The notes under the pieces were generated by a model. The model did no database searches and was not told where the DNA came from. It saw only the letters and a list, made by a program, of their open reading frames with translations. Below are positions 21,489 through 34,400 of a stretch of DNA of 64,000 nucleotides, piece after piece. Each line of letters starts with the position of its first letter. The first letter of the stretch is position 1. The DNA lies in assembly GCF_036669915.1 (NCBI RefSeq), contig NC_089325.1, positions 2,763,480-2,827,479 on the forward strand, given 5' to 3'. The translations under genes were made by a program, and so were the position numbers. The DNA is from Pocillopora verrucosa. Its lineage: Eukaryota > Cnidaria > Anthozoa > Scleractinia > Pocilloporidae.

Positions 21489-23277
21489 GTTAAAATCAAG
21501 CTCGGCTTCAATAAAGGACAATTCAAACTCAAAGTGCGATCATTATAATTCTCTAGGGACACAAGAAGTCAAAGGGACAGGTGAACTCGCCTACTACAAA
21601 GGGAAACTAAGAATATAAATTCAGAGATCTTACGAGACAATGACATAATTTTTTTTTAATGAACGTGAAACAAAGCCATTTAAGATTAAGTTAAACTTCA
21701 GTTCGGCTTCAGTAAAGGCCAATTCATTCAAACCGACACTCTGTCAGTAGAATACCCCAAGGACACTAAGAATCTACTTCTCAGTTCGTGTGGCCTGCTA
21801 CAAAGAAAGACTGTTGAGTCCCGTGGGGGCACTTTTCCTATCTGTCAAATATCGAATAAAAGATATATTATTCAAGTGTTATTACGTTTTCTTATATTTT
21901 GGCGTCTGGGTTTCAAAATATATCGCACGGCATTATCATAACATGAAATCGATCGCATAAGGCGTACGCGAAAGACAAAACAAATCATGAAAAGGAAAAA
22001 AATAATGCGCTTAAAAGTTCGTTGCTTAAAAAGTAGAGCCTAAAATAAAAAATAAATAAATAAAACGCACACACAAACAAAGTTTGGTTGCTCCGCCTTC
22101 AGTCCGTATTTCCGCCTTGTTCTCGTGTAAAACCATTGTACACTCTGCCCTAATGTGTTGAAATACCGAAATAAACTGCGGTAAAGGACATTTTTTTTTT
22201 AAATGAACGTGAAACAAAGCCATTTAAGATTAAGTTAAACTTCAGTTCGGCTTTAGTAAAGGCCAATTCATTCAAACCGACCCTCTGTCAGTAGAATACC
22301 CCAAGGACACTAAGAATCTACTTCTCAGTTCGTGTGGCCTGCTACAAAGAAAGACTGTTGAGTCCCGTGGGGGCACTTTTCCTATCTGTCAAAAATCGAA
22401 TAAAAGATATATTATTCAAGTGTTATTACGTTTTCTTATATTTTGGCGTCTGGGTTTCAAAATATATCGCACGGCATTATCATAACATGAAATCGATCGC
22501 ATAAGGCGTACGCGAAAGACAAAACAAATCATGAAAAGGAAAAAAATAATGCGCTTAAAAGTTCGTTGCTTAAAAAGTAGAGCCTAAAATAAAAAATAAA
22601 TAAATAAAACGCACACACAAACAAAGTTTGGTTGCTCCGCCTTCAGTCCGTATTTCCGCCTTGTTCTCGAGTAAAACCATTGCACACTGCCCTCATGTGT
22701 TGAAATACCGAATTAAACTGCGGTAAAGGACATTTTTTTTTTAAATGAACGTGAAACAAAGCCACTTAAGATTAAGTTAAACTTCAGTTCGGCTTCAGTA
22801 AAGGCCAATTCATTCAAACCGACCCTCTGTCAGTAGAATACCCCAAGGACACTAAGAATCTACTTCTCAGTTCGTGTGGCCTGCTACAAAGAAAGACTGT
22901 TGAGTCCCGTGGGGGCACTTTTCCTATCTGTCAAAAATCGAATAAAAGATATATTATTCAAGTGTTATTACGTTTTCTTATATTTTGGCGTCTGGGTTTC
23001 AAAATATATCGCACGGCATTATCATAACATGAAATCGATCGCATAAGGCGTACGCGAAAGACAAAACAAATTATGAAAAGGAAAAAAATAATGCGCTTAA
23101 AAGTTCGTTGCTTAAAAAGTAGAGCCTAAAATAAAAAATAAATAAATAAAACGCACACACAAACAAAGTTTGGTTGCTCCGCCTTCAGTCCGTATTTCCG
23201 CCTTGTTCTCGTGTAAAACCATTGCACACTCTGCCCTAATGTGTTGAAATACCGAAATAAACTGCGGTAAAGGACAT
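21489..23277. repeat. Tandem array of three ~543-bp units plus a diverged partial unit
   Basis: GAACGTGAAACAAAGCC recurs at 21661, 22205 and 22747, so the unit is 542-544 bp and adjacent units are almost identical. Each unit ends in a poly-T/poly-A junction (TTTTTTTTTAAATGAACG). A more diverged partial unit precedes them at 21489-21648. The array stops at 23277, about 100 bp beyond the 3' end of the integrase-like gene. Short minus-strand frames within it have no domain. Confidence 0.92.
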
Positions 23278-23384
23278 CATCGAAAACAACATCGTAGACC
23301 ACATTGCTTGGTCTGCACAACCGGTTTGAAGACTTTTTGCGTGCTTCACCCTCATCAGCGAAAAAAACTCGTGCTCACCGATTG

Positions 23385-25751
23385 CTAATTTTGCTGCGAG
23401 AGGAATTCTTTTGCTCGAATGTAAAGCGAGATGCCGTGGTTGGTGTCCCGCTCCAACGGATTCACTTGTAGCTGCAACTCCTGCAAGCTCGCGTTAGAAA
23501 GGTTTTGCATTGTTTCAGGCACCACGACAGCCTCCTCCACCTCTGACGCTGCATCAATGACATCCGGTTCCTCTACGCCGTAATAGTTGGCGTCTATGAC
23601 GTTGCTTTCGAAGAAGTCCTTTACCGCTGTATATTCTGATCCAAACAAATTAAGCATTCCTAGAATGTACAACTGATTTGGAGTCTTTTGTTTTTCAGTA
23701 GATAGCTTATGATTGTTCCAGGACACCTTAAACTTTTCTAGATTTTCATTAATCCGTGGAATAAATACATAATGTAGAGCTGCCAGATCCAGTTCGTCGT
23801 TCGGATTCAGAAGATTGTTCCTCTCTAAGAAATAGAAGAGGAGTCGGAAATACTCCGTGACCATTTTCCGCATGTCTCTCCACAGCCTCTCTATCCTCTG
23901 GTTATGGACCGAACTACCTTGCAAAATGCTGCCGCGACCTTCTCCTCGTTTTTCAACCATAAGGCGCGCAACTTCCGCATTCTCTCCACCCTTATCTGTC
24001 CTCACCCGTGATGGCCAACAGAATTCAGTTGTGGCGCCTAAGAATAAATTGGCCACTGTTGCTGCCCTATTATTGCTGGAACAGCGGAGGAATACAACAA
24101 GCCTCGAATATCCGTCTATTCCTCCGTGCACGACCAACCTCCATCTGAGAAAAGAGTTTTAAAACACCTTTCACACGGTACTCACATTATGAGTGGGGAA
24201 GAGTAGAATATGGTGCATTTTTCTTCTACTGAATTCCATAGATACATTAAAGGAAGTAACAGGTATTAATTCCCGAATACAGACGAATTACAGCATGTTA
24301 AAAAATGCTGTTGATGAGGAACGTAAATGTCTTCCGCTCTGATCATTTTTAATTTTCCTCAAGCATTATTGTAGAACAGTGCAGGCGATCTAAAAACAAT
24401 GTATTTATGGTATTTTTTTTAGGTCTGTTACTTACCGTATCAGCTTGTGATTGCCATCCAAGTGCCACAGGCTGTTTGGGCCTACAATATATATTTCAAA
24501 CACTAATAAGTCAACGATCCTGGGTTTGATCATTTGTTATTTTATGATGAAAGTAATTGGCTCTATTCGAGAACGAATATCCAAAGTCATACTCAAGATA
24601 TGGTAATGTTGGACGGACATGAGCTCCTTTTCTGTTAAGGTCGACGTGTAAAAAATGGACATCAAAACCTGCACAATTCTCTTAGCGACACATACTTCAT
24701 GCGGTGCAATATGGAAATAAGCAGCACACTTGATCACATCTATTCAAATCTATGATTTGCGGTTCAAAGTTTTATAACTCAGAACGTAAAATTACCTGGA
24801 ACGCTATAAGTAACTCTTGGGGTCAAATTTCTCCACCGCAGGCCTGCACCTATAGGATCATGGCGAACTAATGCCTCTGCGATGGCAGATCTTCTAGCGT
24901 AGAGGGATCGAGCCGCTAATTCACCCTCGATCATAATGATGCCCGCATTCACACTTCTGGACTTTATTTCAGCCACTATATCTATCAGCTCTTGCATACC
25001 TAGCTTCCTTCTTCCATAATGCTTTCTTCTTTCCATTTCATGATAGATGCGACGTCTCCATATTGTTGAAATCGAGACCCCTGCGAAAAGTATTACAGGT
25101 AAAATCGTATGAGACACCCTTTATAACGGCGAATATGAAACATAGATCAACCTGTGGCCAATATAAAGCAGCCATATCGATGTTCAAAAACTTTTTAAAA
25201 TATGAATTAAAATAAAAGAGAACACATCCATTCTCGAAAAAAGGAGCATGACAAAAAAAAAAAAGAAAAAATACGAGTGACTCCGCGTGAGCATTTTCTT
25301 TATTATGAAATTACTTTCGGCTCACCTAGTGCTTTCGCTATTTCTACCCATGACAAACCATAGGAGCGCATCACTTCCAACTGCTCCTTCGTAATTACGT
25401 AGGATGGTCTACCAACCCATTCCGTTGAGGTCACAGGTGCCCGGTAACACAACTGCTCCCTTAGAAAAGGAACAAGGCAGCTGTACTGCTCGATAACTTT
25501 ACCAATCCTTATTTCTATGGTCGACAGACTTTGAACTAATGGGGCCAAAATGTCCTCAGCACAGGGTTTCGTGGTAATAAGATGCCATTGGATTTTTTTT
25601 AAATTCATTACAGCGGCTTCCAACTTAGTCCAAAGGCCGGTTAGTCTTTCTGGAGTTGAAGTACTGTCCTCAATGGCAGATCGGGCTGTAAAATAAAGCG
25701 CTTGAACGTCCAGCACAAAGTGTTCTATCGCGTCCGGATTGAGACTAACAA
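23385..25751 (-). CDS. Spliced integrase-like (rve-type DDE) protein
   Basis: Four minus-strand exons with matching phases: 25751-25326, 25080-24796, 24481-24436 and 24144-23385 (stop at 23385). A possible 5' exon at 26309-26234 (MHVNKFSWYRFLSW) also fits in phase and would give about 530 residues. Exon A is helical and ends in a helix-turn-helix (SYGLSWVEIAKALG) completed by exon B (VSISTIWRRR). The catalytic core has WHLDGNHKLIRWR (first D), VRTDKGGEN (second D) and HNQRIERLWRDM (E). This matches an integrase-core family with many copies in cnidarian and fish genomes. Whether it is an active transposon gene or a host gene is unclear; the introns and absence of visible terminal repeats favour a host-resident family. 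Confidence 0.75.
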
Positions 25752-25794
25752 CTGTAGAAGAAGTATGTCATTAAATAAGACAACATTGACCGAG

Positions 25795-26010
25795 GGTCTC
25801 AATGGGGTAACCGTTAACCGTAAAACGGCCACAAAATTTTGCCTTTAGGCGTAAAAATTGACGAATTTTAACCGCTAATCGTATAAAAAAAAAGTTGACC
25901 GTACACAAAAAAAATCCTGGGACAGCAATGGAGAGAGATTAACCATTAGCCGTATATGGGGAAAAATTTTAACCATTAGCCAAAAAATCCAACACCCTTT
26001 TGAGATCTTC
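25795..26010. repeat. Degenerate AACCGTTAACCGT-type repeat
   Basis: Scattered TAACCGTTAACCGT, TAACCGCTAATCGT and TAACCATTAGCCGT motifs with A-rich spacers, looking like a decayed simple or foldback repeat. It lies in the putative first intron or upstream region of the integrase-like gene. The rest of 25752-26820 shows nothing beyond the possible exon at 26234-26309. Confidence 0.45.
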
Positions 26011-26820
26011 TTGACCGTTTTGGTAGTCCGGGACCTAGAAGGGGGAACGAGATATATTCTTATTCTAAAACACGAAATTTGCGCCGCTCAATACATTTTG
26101 TCCTTTGTTTTCTCGATCAAAATAATTTGCGCCCCTGTAAATCGCAGAAGAAGCAGTGGAATACGAATACTTTTCACATAATGACCACAATGGCGTTTGA
26201 GTAAGTGTTCTTGGAAAGAAGCCTGATACCTACCTGATGCGGGTTGAAGGATGCAAATTACAAGACACCAGGAAAGAAATCTATACCAGGAAAACTTGTT
26301 TACATGCATCGTAGCGTTGAAAGAGAGGTTTTCCTTCCACGAGACTGGCAGTTATAGTTCCCTTGAATTTTTCGACAATTTATCGCCAATTGTACTTCGA
26401 GCTTTCTATAATTTTAACAGCAAACAGGAACCTTGTGAAAGATTCATAGCACACGTCCCGCAGTGAAATTAAATTAAAACAAAAGGTCTTTCTCTGTTGT
26501 GCCTCACCTCTTTGTTAGAAATTAACTGCAAGTGACAACCATTTCCTAGAGTTACAAACTCGTAACTCTGACTTGGCGTACGGAAGCAAATTATATTCAT
26601 AAAATCCATTCATCGAATAGGAAATGACTGACGTGTAATTTTATAAAATCTCAAGAATGTTAACCAGCTCGTGCAAAGCCTTGGATCCTAAATTCATTTA
26701 ATTATGAAAAAAGAAAAATTAGAAATGTCACACCACCAGTAATCATCATTTCGGATATGACGTTGACGTTACATTTGATACCAGCATAGGAGTGTTTCTC
26801 TAAGTGGCACTACTTTTCAG

Positions 26821-27149
26821 ATGAACGAGGGAAGTTCTTTTCGCTCCCTACAACAGCTTGTTTCATCTGTACAAACAAATCTTGAAATGTCTGGTGATCA
26901 CAGCGTAGGAGCCATCGGGCCTATTTTTGACCCCAATGCACAAGTTGGTTCACAGGACTCACAAATTGCAGGCGGGCTACCGGGCGCGAAGCCCTACCGA
27001 ACATTCGTTTGGGTGGACGACATTGCGCAAGTAACTCAAAACCCAACTCTTGCCCCAGATGGCAAAAAGGTCAAGTTCGACCAGAGGCTTTGCGGAGACG
27101 CTATGGTGGCGCACCTAAAACGGGAAATTCCCGAAATCACGGCGACCAG
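26821..27149 (+). CDS. Probable exon of unknown protein, perhaps 5' part of the UAS/UBX-like gene
   Basis: An open stretch of 110 codons directly preceded by an acceptor-like CTACTTTTCAG and followed by a clean donor (ACCAG|GTGAGT). It begins with ATG and encodes a Ser/Gln-rich start and a folded-looking segment (KPYRTFVWVDDIAQ, VKFDQRLCGDAMVAHL). Its phase (2) does not match the next recognised exon at 28409, so at least one intervening exon would be needed. I do not recognise the family; linkage to the downstream gene is inference. I see no other exon in 27150-28408. Confidence 0.5.
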
Positions 27150-28408
27150 GTGAGTAAGACAGTTTTCCACAAATATGGTCTACATTCTTTCAGCACCGCA
27201 CCAGCTTAGAACTTAAAATGGCGAGCGTGAAAATGGTGACTGAATTCTAGTTTCAGCCACTTTTCTACGCAAAATATTTTTTATTCACTGAATCAGCTGG
27301 TTGTTCTGGACTAATGTTCCTGGAGCAGCGCTAATCGCGCGTTTTTATGTTGTGAATTCCACAGGGATTCCACCGCAAATCGATGAGAGGGTTGCGCTAG
27401 TAAGATAAAGTCTATTTTAAACTCATTTATTTCATTTGACAAAACTTAAAACCCTTATTCTACGATAACTTCATTTGACAAGACTTAAACCCCTATTTTA
27501 AGATAACCTGATGGCTAACTTAAAACACTACGAACAAAACAGTCACTAATCAAACACGCCGGCAAAAAATTCAACAATTTCCGGACAATCATCCTAACAT
27601 AACCACACAAAATTGTAATTCAGTATTATCAACTGAGTTGCATCTCAGTTGATGACACTAAATTACCCTTTTATACTCTCCTAGCGACGCAGCACCAAAA
27701 TTTCTTTAGAATCCTATCCCTTTTATTCACAACCACACAAAGTTGAGGATTAAATCGAGATTTCTTAAGTCGAGAGATCAATGTGAAGTAGGCTTAATTT
27801 TTGTGACTGGCAGTGTCAAGCGGGCAAAATAACGTGTAAATAGCTGACCCGAAGGGTCATTCAAGTGCAGTCCAATTTAGACCGCGGATTTTGATGATCA
27901 ATGGAATACAAAATTTCGTCTTCTGTGTTTCTTTTTTTAATTAATTCGATCTTCCATTCAGTGCTAAATATAAGCCCTTGTAACAGTTTTTCAAAAACTT
28001 GAGGTTTAAGTGATATTTGATCCCTTAGAACACCAGCTCCAATTGTCAACCCCAACCAACTAATTAGACAGCCTCCTTCTATGCATGATTACGCATCAAA
28101 CTCTCTCTCGTTGCATACTAGGCTTTTTTTGAGAATAGCACAATTTTTAATCAGAAAATCTAATAATACAATAACTACAAAAACAATGCCCTATTAATCT
28201 AATAATATTAACTAGATAAGGCATCAATACATTTACTTAGAAAACTTAAAATACTACAATTGATAAAATAAAATCTACAAATAGCTTCTATTAATGTTTA
28301 AAATGCGTGATAAATACTATTTAAAAACTTAACTAGTTGGGTCTCTACGGTCTTCAGGGTTTGATTGTAAGTTCCCTGGTTTGATTTCTTTTACATATTG
28401 TTAATAAG

Positions 28409-31400
28409 TCATCTTGGTACCTGAGCTTTTTATCCGTAGATACCTTGATTATTACAAAGCAAAGCCAAGTGGAAATCATCAACTGTATAAAGTTGGCAGC
28501 AATTTGTCTGCAGATTTAATCCGCAAACAATATAAACAGGCCAGCACTAGGGTGTTCCTGTCTGCCACTGTCACAGGGGGGAGCCAAACAGGTAACTCTC
28601 CACCTGACTTGGGACAAAGGGAAATCACCACCACAAATCAAGGTAAATACTGAATCACAAGTGATTGCCATAGTAAAAGGAATGAGAAATGTATCTTCTT
28701 GATGGCACTTGAATGCTTGATGTCCTTATTTCCATAATCCTGATTCACATCTGGCAAAAATTTCAGCCATAGCTGTAAGTCAAGATAACAAAGAGCCAGT
28801 TATTGACCAAACTTCAATATTACAGTGTTTGTAAAAGGATTAGACACATTTATCCAATTGTACTCAGTAGGGTAAATAAAGCACTTGCACTGATTGGATG
28901 AGATGTTTGTAGCCATGTCTGCTGAGTCAGTAATTGCTGAATGCTGCATACCTAGTTTCAAATTGAATTAATAATATTAGTCATCTGTCTCATGTCCAGG
29001 TGTACAAGCTCCTTCAACTTCCACACAGAGTCAGCTGGAGAAAGGTACCATTCTCTTAACCTTTGATTAAGTTCGTAATTATGTAACTTCTCATAACCTT
29101 CTATGTTGATATTGGATATGATTGTAAGGTTCTGGCTTTCATATTCCATTTAGGGACAATTGAATTAAAATCAGCAAGATCATGAAAAAACATTTGTACA
29201 CAACTTTATAGTTTCCAGATACTGGATTTGAACTCAAACTGACCACCAGTCTTACATCCAATCAGCAGCAACATTACTCCCTTAGTTAAACCACTGAATC
29301 TCACAATTATCTTGTCAGGTGAACTTGGGCCCCAATATCAGGGTGACCAGCGTCCAGGTACTTCATGTATATTGTTTGAAATTCAAATCAACAAAAGATA
29401 ATTTAAGCCAATGCTTGGTCTGCTTTCTCATGTTTTAATTTCCTTTCTTCTCTCTTTCATTTGATACTCAATTAATTTGTGTTTTCCCCTTCATTTTGCA
29501 GTGGGTTCAGTGACTTTCAAGCTCTCGGACTCTGGACTTAAATACTCAGGTACCATGAAATCAATACATAAAGGGAGGTTTTAGCGTATAAGATAATTTC
29601 AGGATACATTTGTAGCCTATCGTTGGTAGTTGTAGCAAGAAAGAAATTTTTTGTTCTACTTTCCCATGACACAACTGTTACCATCTCCATTGTATATATA
29701 GCTTATGGCTGCATTTGACTTCATACATATGTCCATTCTAAGAACATCACCCATTGTGAACCATTTGATAGTTTCTCTTAAAATCCCTTCAGTTCTAACT
29801 TCAATAGTGCCCCTATATTTACTGTGAGCATAGAATGGAAAACTGACCTAAATATGGTTGTATGGGGGATGGGGGTTTGGAAGTAAGAGCTATATAATTT
29901 CACTCTGAGTGGCAGTGGGATCAGATGAGCTCTAAAGTAGACATTAACTTTTACCTTTGCAGGATTGTGTACAGATGGTTTTTGCCAAACCATATTTCAT
30001 TTAACTACGGCAAATATATGTCCTGGAGTTTCCTTCATTGGAATCCCATTCAAAGCTGTAAGCTAGTTCACATTATACCATAGCTCTAGTAAATGTAACC
30101 GGTACACAAAACCTGAAAATAATTATTTTTATAAAGGTGTTTTCAAAATATGCATTATGCTAGAAGTTTGGATTCATTGTAATCATATATTACTATGTGG
30201 TGTGGTAGTCTTGATGTAACTCCAAGGGTTCTGATTGGTTCTTGCTTGGTTGGTATTTTTTCTGGTGGAGAGTTTCCACGGAAACAGACATAAGCTGTGC
30301 TGTATTATTTTCTTTTTCTCGAAAACCGCAAAAATTCAAAGTAAACATATATTTTCCAAGAACCATATACTAATCTACTTACTAACATCACTAGCTCAAG
30401 CCATACTGAGGAATATTGTCCCTTAGTTGTTTTTGTATGGACCTTGCTGTACCCAGTCTGTACTGCCACAGAGGGTCAGCCTTTTCCTGGCTTTTTCAAG
30501 CAGGTATGCTTTACACAACGAGATATTCTTTCTCCTTTTAGCTTTGTTATCACATTAAAAGAGGCCTTCAGATGGCAGTGATTGTGATTTTAAAGGCTTC
30601 ACACACTCTCTCTTCTGCAGAGAGAGACATGTTGAGGTAGCTATGATTATCATTTTAATAAGTATCGGGAATGTTTTTCAATATCTCTATTTTCTACATA
30701 TGTATCCATACCCATACATACTGTTCAGTTACCACATCTCCCACTCTATGTATTCCTTAAGCATTTCAAATTTCTTATTTTTTGGTTATACAGTGACCTG
30801 AATAATGCCGTCATAAATGGAGATTTTCCTGAGGATTGCCTCTTCTGGATATCTTGCATTGATTCCATAGATGGAAAAGAAGGTACATACATGATATAGG
30901 GCCACTAATGAACTACAGTATTTCCCTGAACAAGTGCCCGGGCGCTTATTTAAAATTATCAGCTAAAAGGGGAGGTGCTTATTTGAAGGAAGGTGCTTAA
31001 TTGAGATAAGTTTTCCTTTCAACAAAAACAGAAAATAAAATGCTATACTGTTATTCATGTAGATGTTAAGTCAGTATTAACTGAGCTGTCATTATTTATC
31101 AACTGTTTTCTTCAAATGCATCCCAATAACTTTATAATCAATGAAATTACAGGTCTCTGTAGAATAGAGAATAGTGTAGTTGAGCCTGGGAAGGCTAGAG
31201 TATTTACCAAGGGCAGGGAAATAGGACAAAAATGAAAAGAACAGATAATGCACAGAAAAGAACTCTGTAAGCACATGATGATGGAAATAAATAGAAGTGA
31301 GTAAAGGAAAAGGAAGTACTTTTCTTTACTGATTCTGCTGAAGTTGAAGGTTAAATAAATTGGCCATAAAAACAGGTTTTCCCTGTATCCCTGCTAATTT

Positions 31401-34400
31401 AAGAAATTGAGGGGGGGACTTATTTGACATTTAGGCCCAGAGGGTGGCTTTTTATTCAGAGGAGGGGGCATTTATTAGAGCATGGGCACTTATTCAAGGA
31501 AATGCAGTAACCAAACACCAAAAATGATATTAAGCTTTTACATAAATTGTGTAGATCCCAAGCTAGTTTTACCATTAGCAGGAAATTAAATGATTTTTTT
31601 TTTCTGTTTCTAGCCATGCAGGCACTTGGTGGCCAAACTCTTGGTGCACCTCAGATTATTCTGTGTACACCATCCATGGGGGGGTCAAGCCAACCCACAC
31701 CTGTGGAGAGATATGCAGGTAAAAAATTCAATTGAGTTTTGCTTTACTCCAAGATAACTTCTATTCTGGAAAAGCGTCAGCCATTAACTGAAAATTTGAA
31801 GGTTACTGTAAGAACTCTCTTGATGCAAAAGTATGGGTATTTCCTCATAGTGCATACAAAACAAGCAAATCAAAGCTAAAGCTATTATAATTAACTTTTT
31901 TTTTTATTTTTACAGGGAGCTTTTTTGACTTTTCCCAAATAAGTGAAGCAGTGCAAAGGGCAGCAGAAGCCGTGGAAATTGCACATGCCAACTGGTAATA
32001 GATCTTTCTGGAGTCCCTTTCTTGTTGGACAAAGCTTTAATTTTATGTGCACCATGATATTACAATATGGTACAATTTTGTCTGATACATGGAAAAAATT
32101 GATTAAAGACCTCATGTAATCAAAGTAGTGCTCAAAAAATTGTTGTCAACAGTACTGAGCAACTTACTGGACATATTTTAATAGCCCAGGCTTGCATAAT
32201 TGTCAGGCTGAAAAAAATGTTCATTTTGCCCAAAAATGGCCATAACTTGGATCAAGTTGTAATCAAATAAATTAAACCACACTTGCATCGCAGAAAAAAC
32301 TGTTAAGTCCTGAAATCAACTATACTTGTCACTCTGATGAAGGGCTTAACACTCAAAAGGCAAGCGTAGAAACTCTTTACAGTGTCCAATTTGCATTTAT
32401 TTAAGATTATCTTGTTTTACCCTATAATGTGTCAATTTTCTCTAAACATATTTGATTACTGCTAGGAGGAAGATTTTGGAATCACGAGCTTTGCAGATTG
32501 AACAAGATGAGGTGTTCCATGCAGCTCAGGAAGCAGATGCTTCTAAAGTATGGTTATTTCAACAGATTTTTACCTTAAAAAAAGGAGATTTCTTTAGCCT
32601 TCTTCTGCCTTAACCTTCATTATCACAGTGGTTGATACAGCCTTTATTTTCATACATACAAGTTATAGATTGATTGGCTAGTGGGCAACAGGTTAAATGT
32701 TTTTTGATAATTATATGCACCAAACTAGTCAGCAAGAAGAGAAAAAGGATTGAATGGTAATTTAGAATTTGATTGCATTAACCATTACAAATCATTTGAG
32801 GAAATTCATTAAAATAAAATGATACAAATCCCAGCGTACCAATGAACACATTTGCATTCTTCCAAATGATGAAAATATTGATTTCTTTTTAGAACCAGCT
32901 GCAAACAAATATTTCTGTCAATAACACTTAAAGTTAGAGACTTAAATTTGGTATCAGCTACATCTTAATTATAAATGTTCTTACTTAACAACAGAGGAAC
33001 CAACCACAAGGTGCAGCAAGGCCAACATTTCAACCTACAGAAAGAAAAGAAAGAGAATTAAGCCTCCCCAAAAATGATATAGTAAGTGCTTCATATCTGA
33101 AATAATTAAGACTGTATTTGTGTTGTTTTAAAATGCTCTTTCATGTGATGCAAACCCTTTTGCAGCTTACTTAAATGGGGTTATACATACATTTCAACTC
33201 TCACAGCCAGCAAACATGCTCAATGAGATCTGGAAAAACATAATTATAAGAAGAAATAGATAAAATATTTCAAAGGTATACATTTTCTATCATTATGTTG
33301 TCTTTTTCAAGATACAAGTAGCTCTTAAGATTTAATGAATGGAAAACAAATATGTTTCTGACACAGGCCGAAGAAATACGCAATTTGCGAGAAAATCGGA
33401 TGAGAAAAGGACCAAAAGATGGTGTAAAGATTAAAGTTTACACGCCCAGTGGTTTGTTCAAAAGAACGTTTCACAGAGGAGGTTGCTATCAAGTAAGTAT
33501 GCATGATAACCTTGAAAGCAAATACAGCTTTAAAATAATGTACACAATAATCCAAATGTTTTGATATTTTAAGAAATTATAAGAGTTATAATAGCACCAC
33601 AACATGAGAAAGGAGATTTGCTTTTAAAAAGTGCTGCTGCACATCCCTCATGTAGCTCATATTATGCAATTTTTTATTAACTACTTGTAGGAGGTGTATG
33701 ACTGGCTTGGGAGTAGCCAGATGCAGCCATTGTTCTTTTCGCTGGAGACACAGGAAAACAGGACAGTATTTCCAACAGAGGCTATTAAACCTCCTGGAGA
33801 GGTGCTGCGGCTAGTAGAAAAGGTATTGAATCAATTAACCAATTCAAGTATTGGTGTGTGGTATTTTTAACCCTTGAATTAGGTTCAAACCCCATGTTTC
33901 TTTTTTGCAATCAAAAACTGCAGATTATTTGATAATGCCATTCGGAGAACTTTGTTATCTTGTGAGCAATATTCAGTTTTCATCAATCACTGTATGTTGG
34001 GCAACACTCTAAAATGAACTACATGTTTGAACATTCTTTGCCAGTCAGACTAGAACTGAGTTGAAGTTTTTTTCTTTACTTCCAGTCTGAACAGGAAATG
34101 GAAAAACTCATGTCAGAGTCCCCAGAAAAAGTAAGTACACATGTTGTACTTACAAGTTGAGGCTTTTTAACACTCTATTTCATCTCTCCTGACTTTTCAT
34201 ACTGCTTCATCCACATGGCCACAGTTATCATAACATGTACCAGAACACCTCTATATGTGTGTATCATCTGTTGCCTGCAGATTGCAATTCTTTCTGTCTG
34301 TGTAATTTTAGCCAGACTTATTCCAGTTTTTTTTTGTCTGGTTAAATGTTGGGATTAGGTGATATAGGAAACCTTAGCTAGGGTTAGATTTGCCAGCAGC

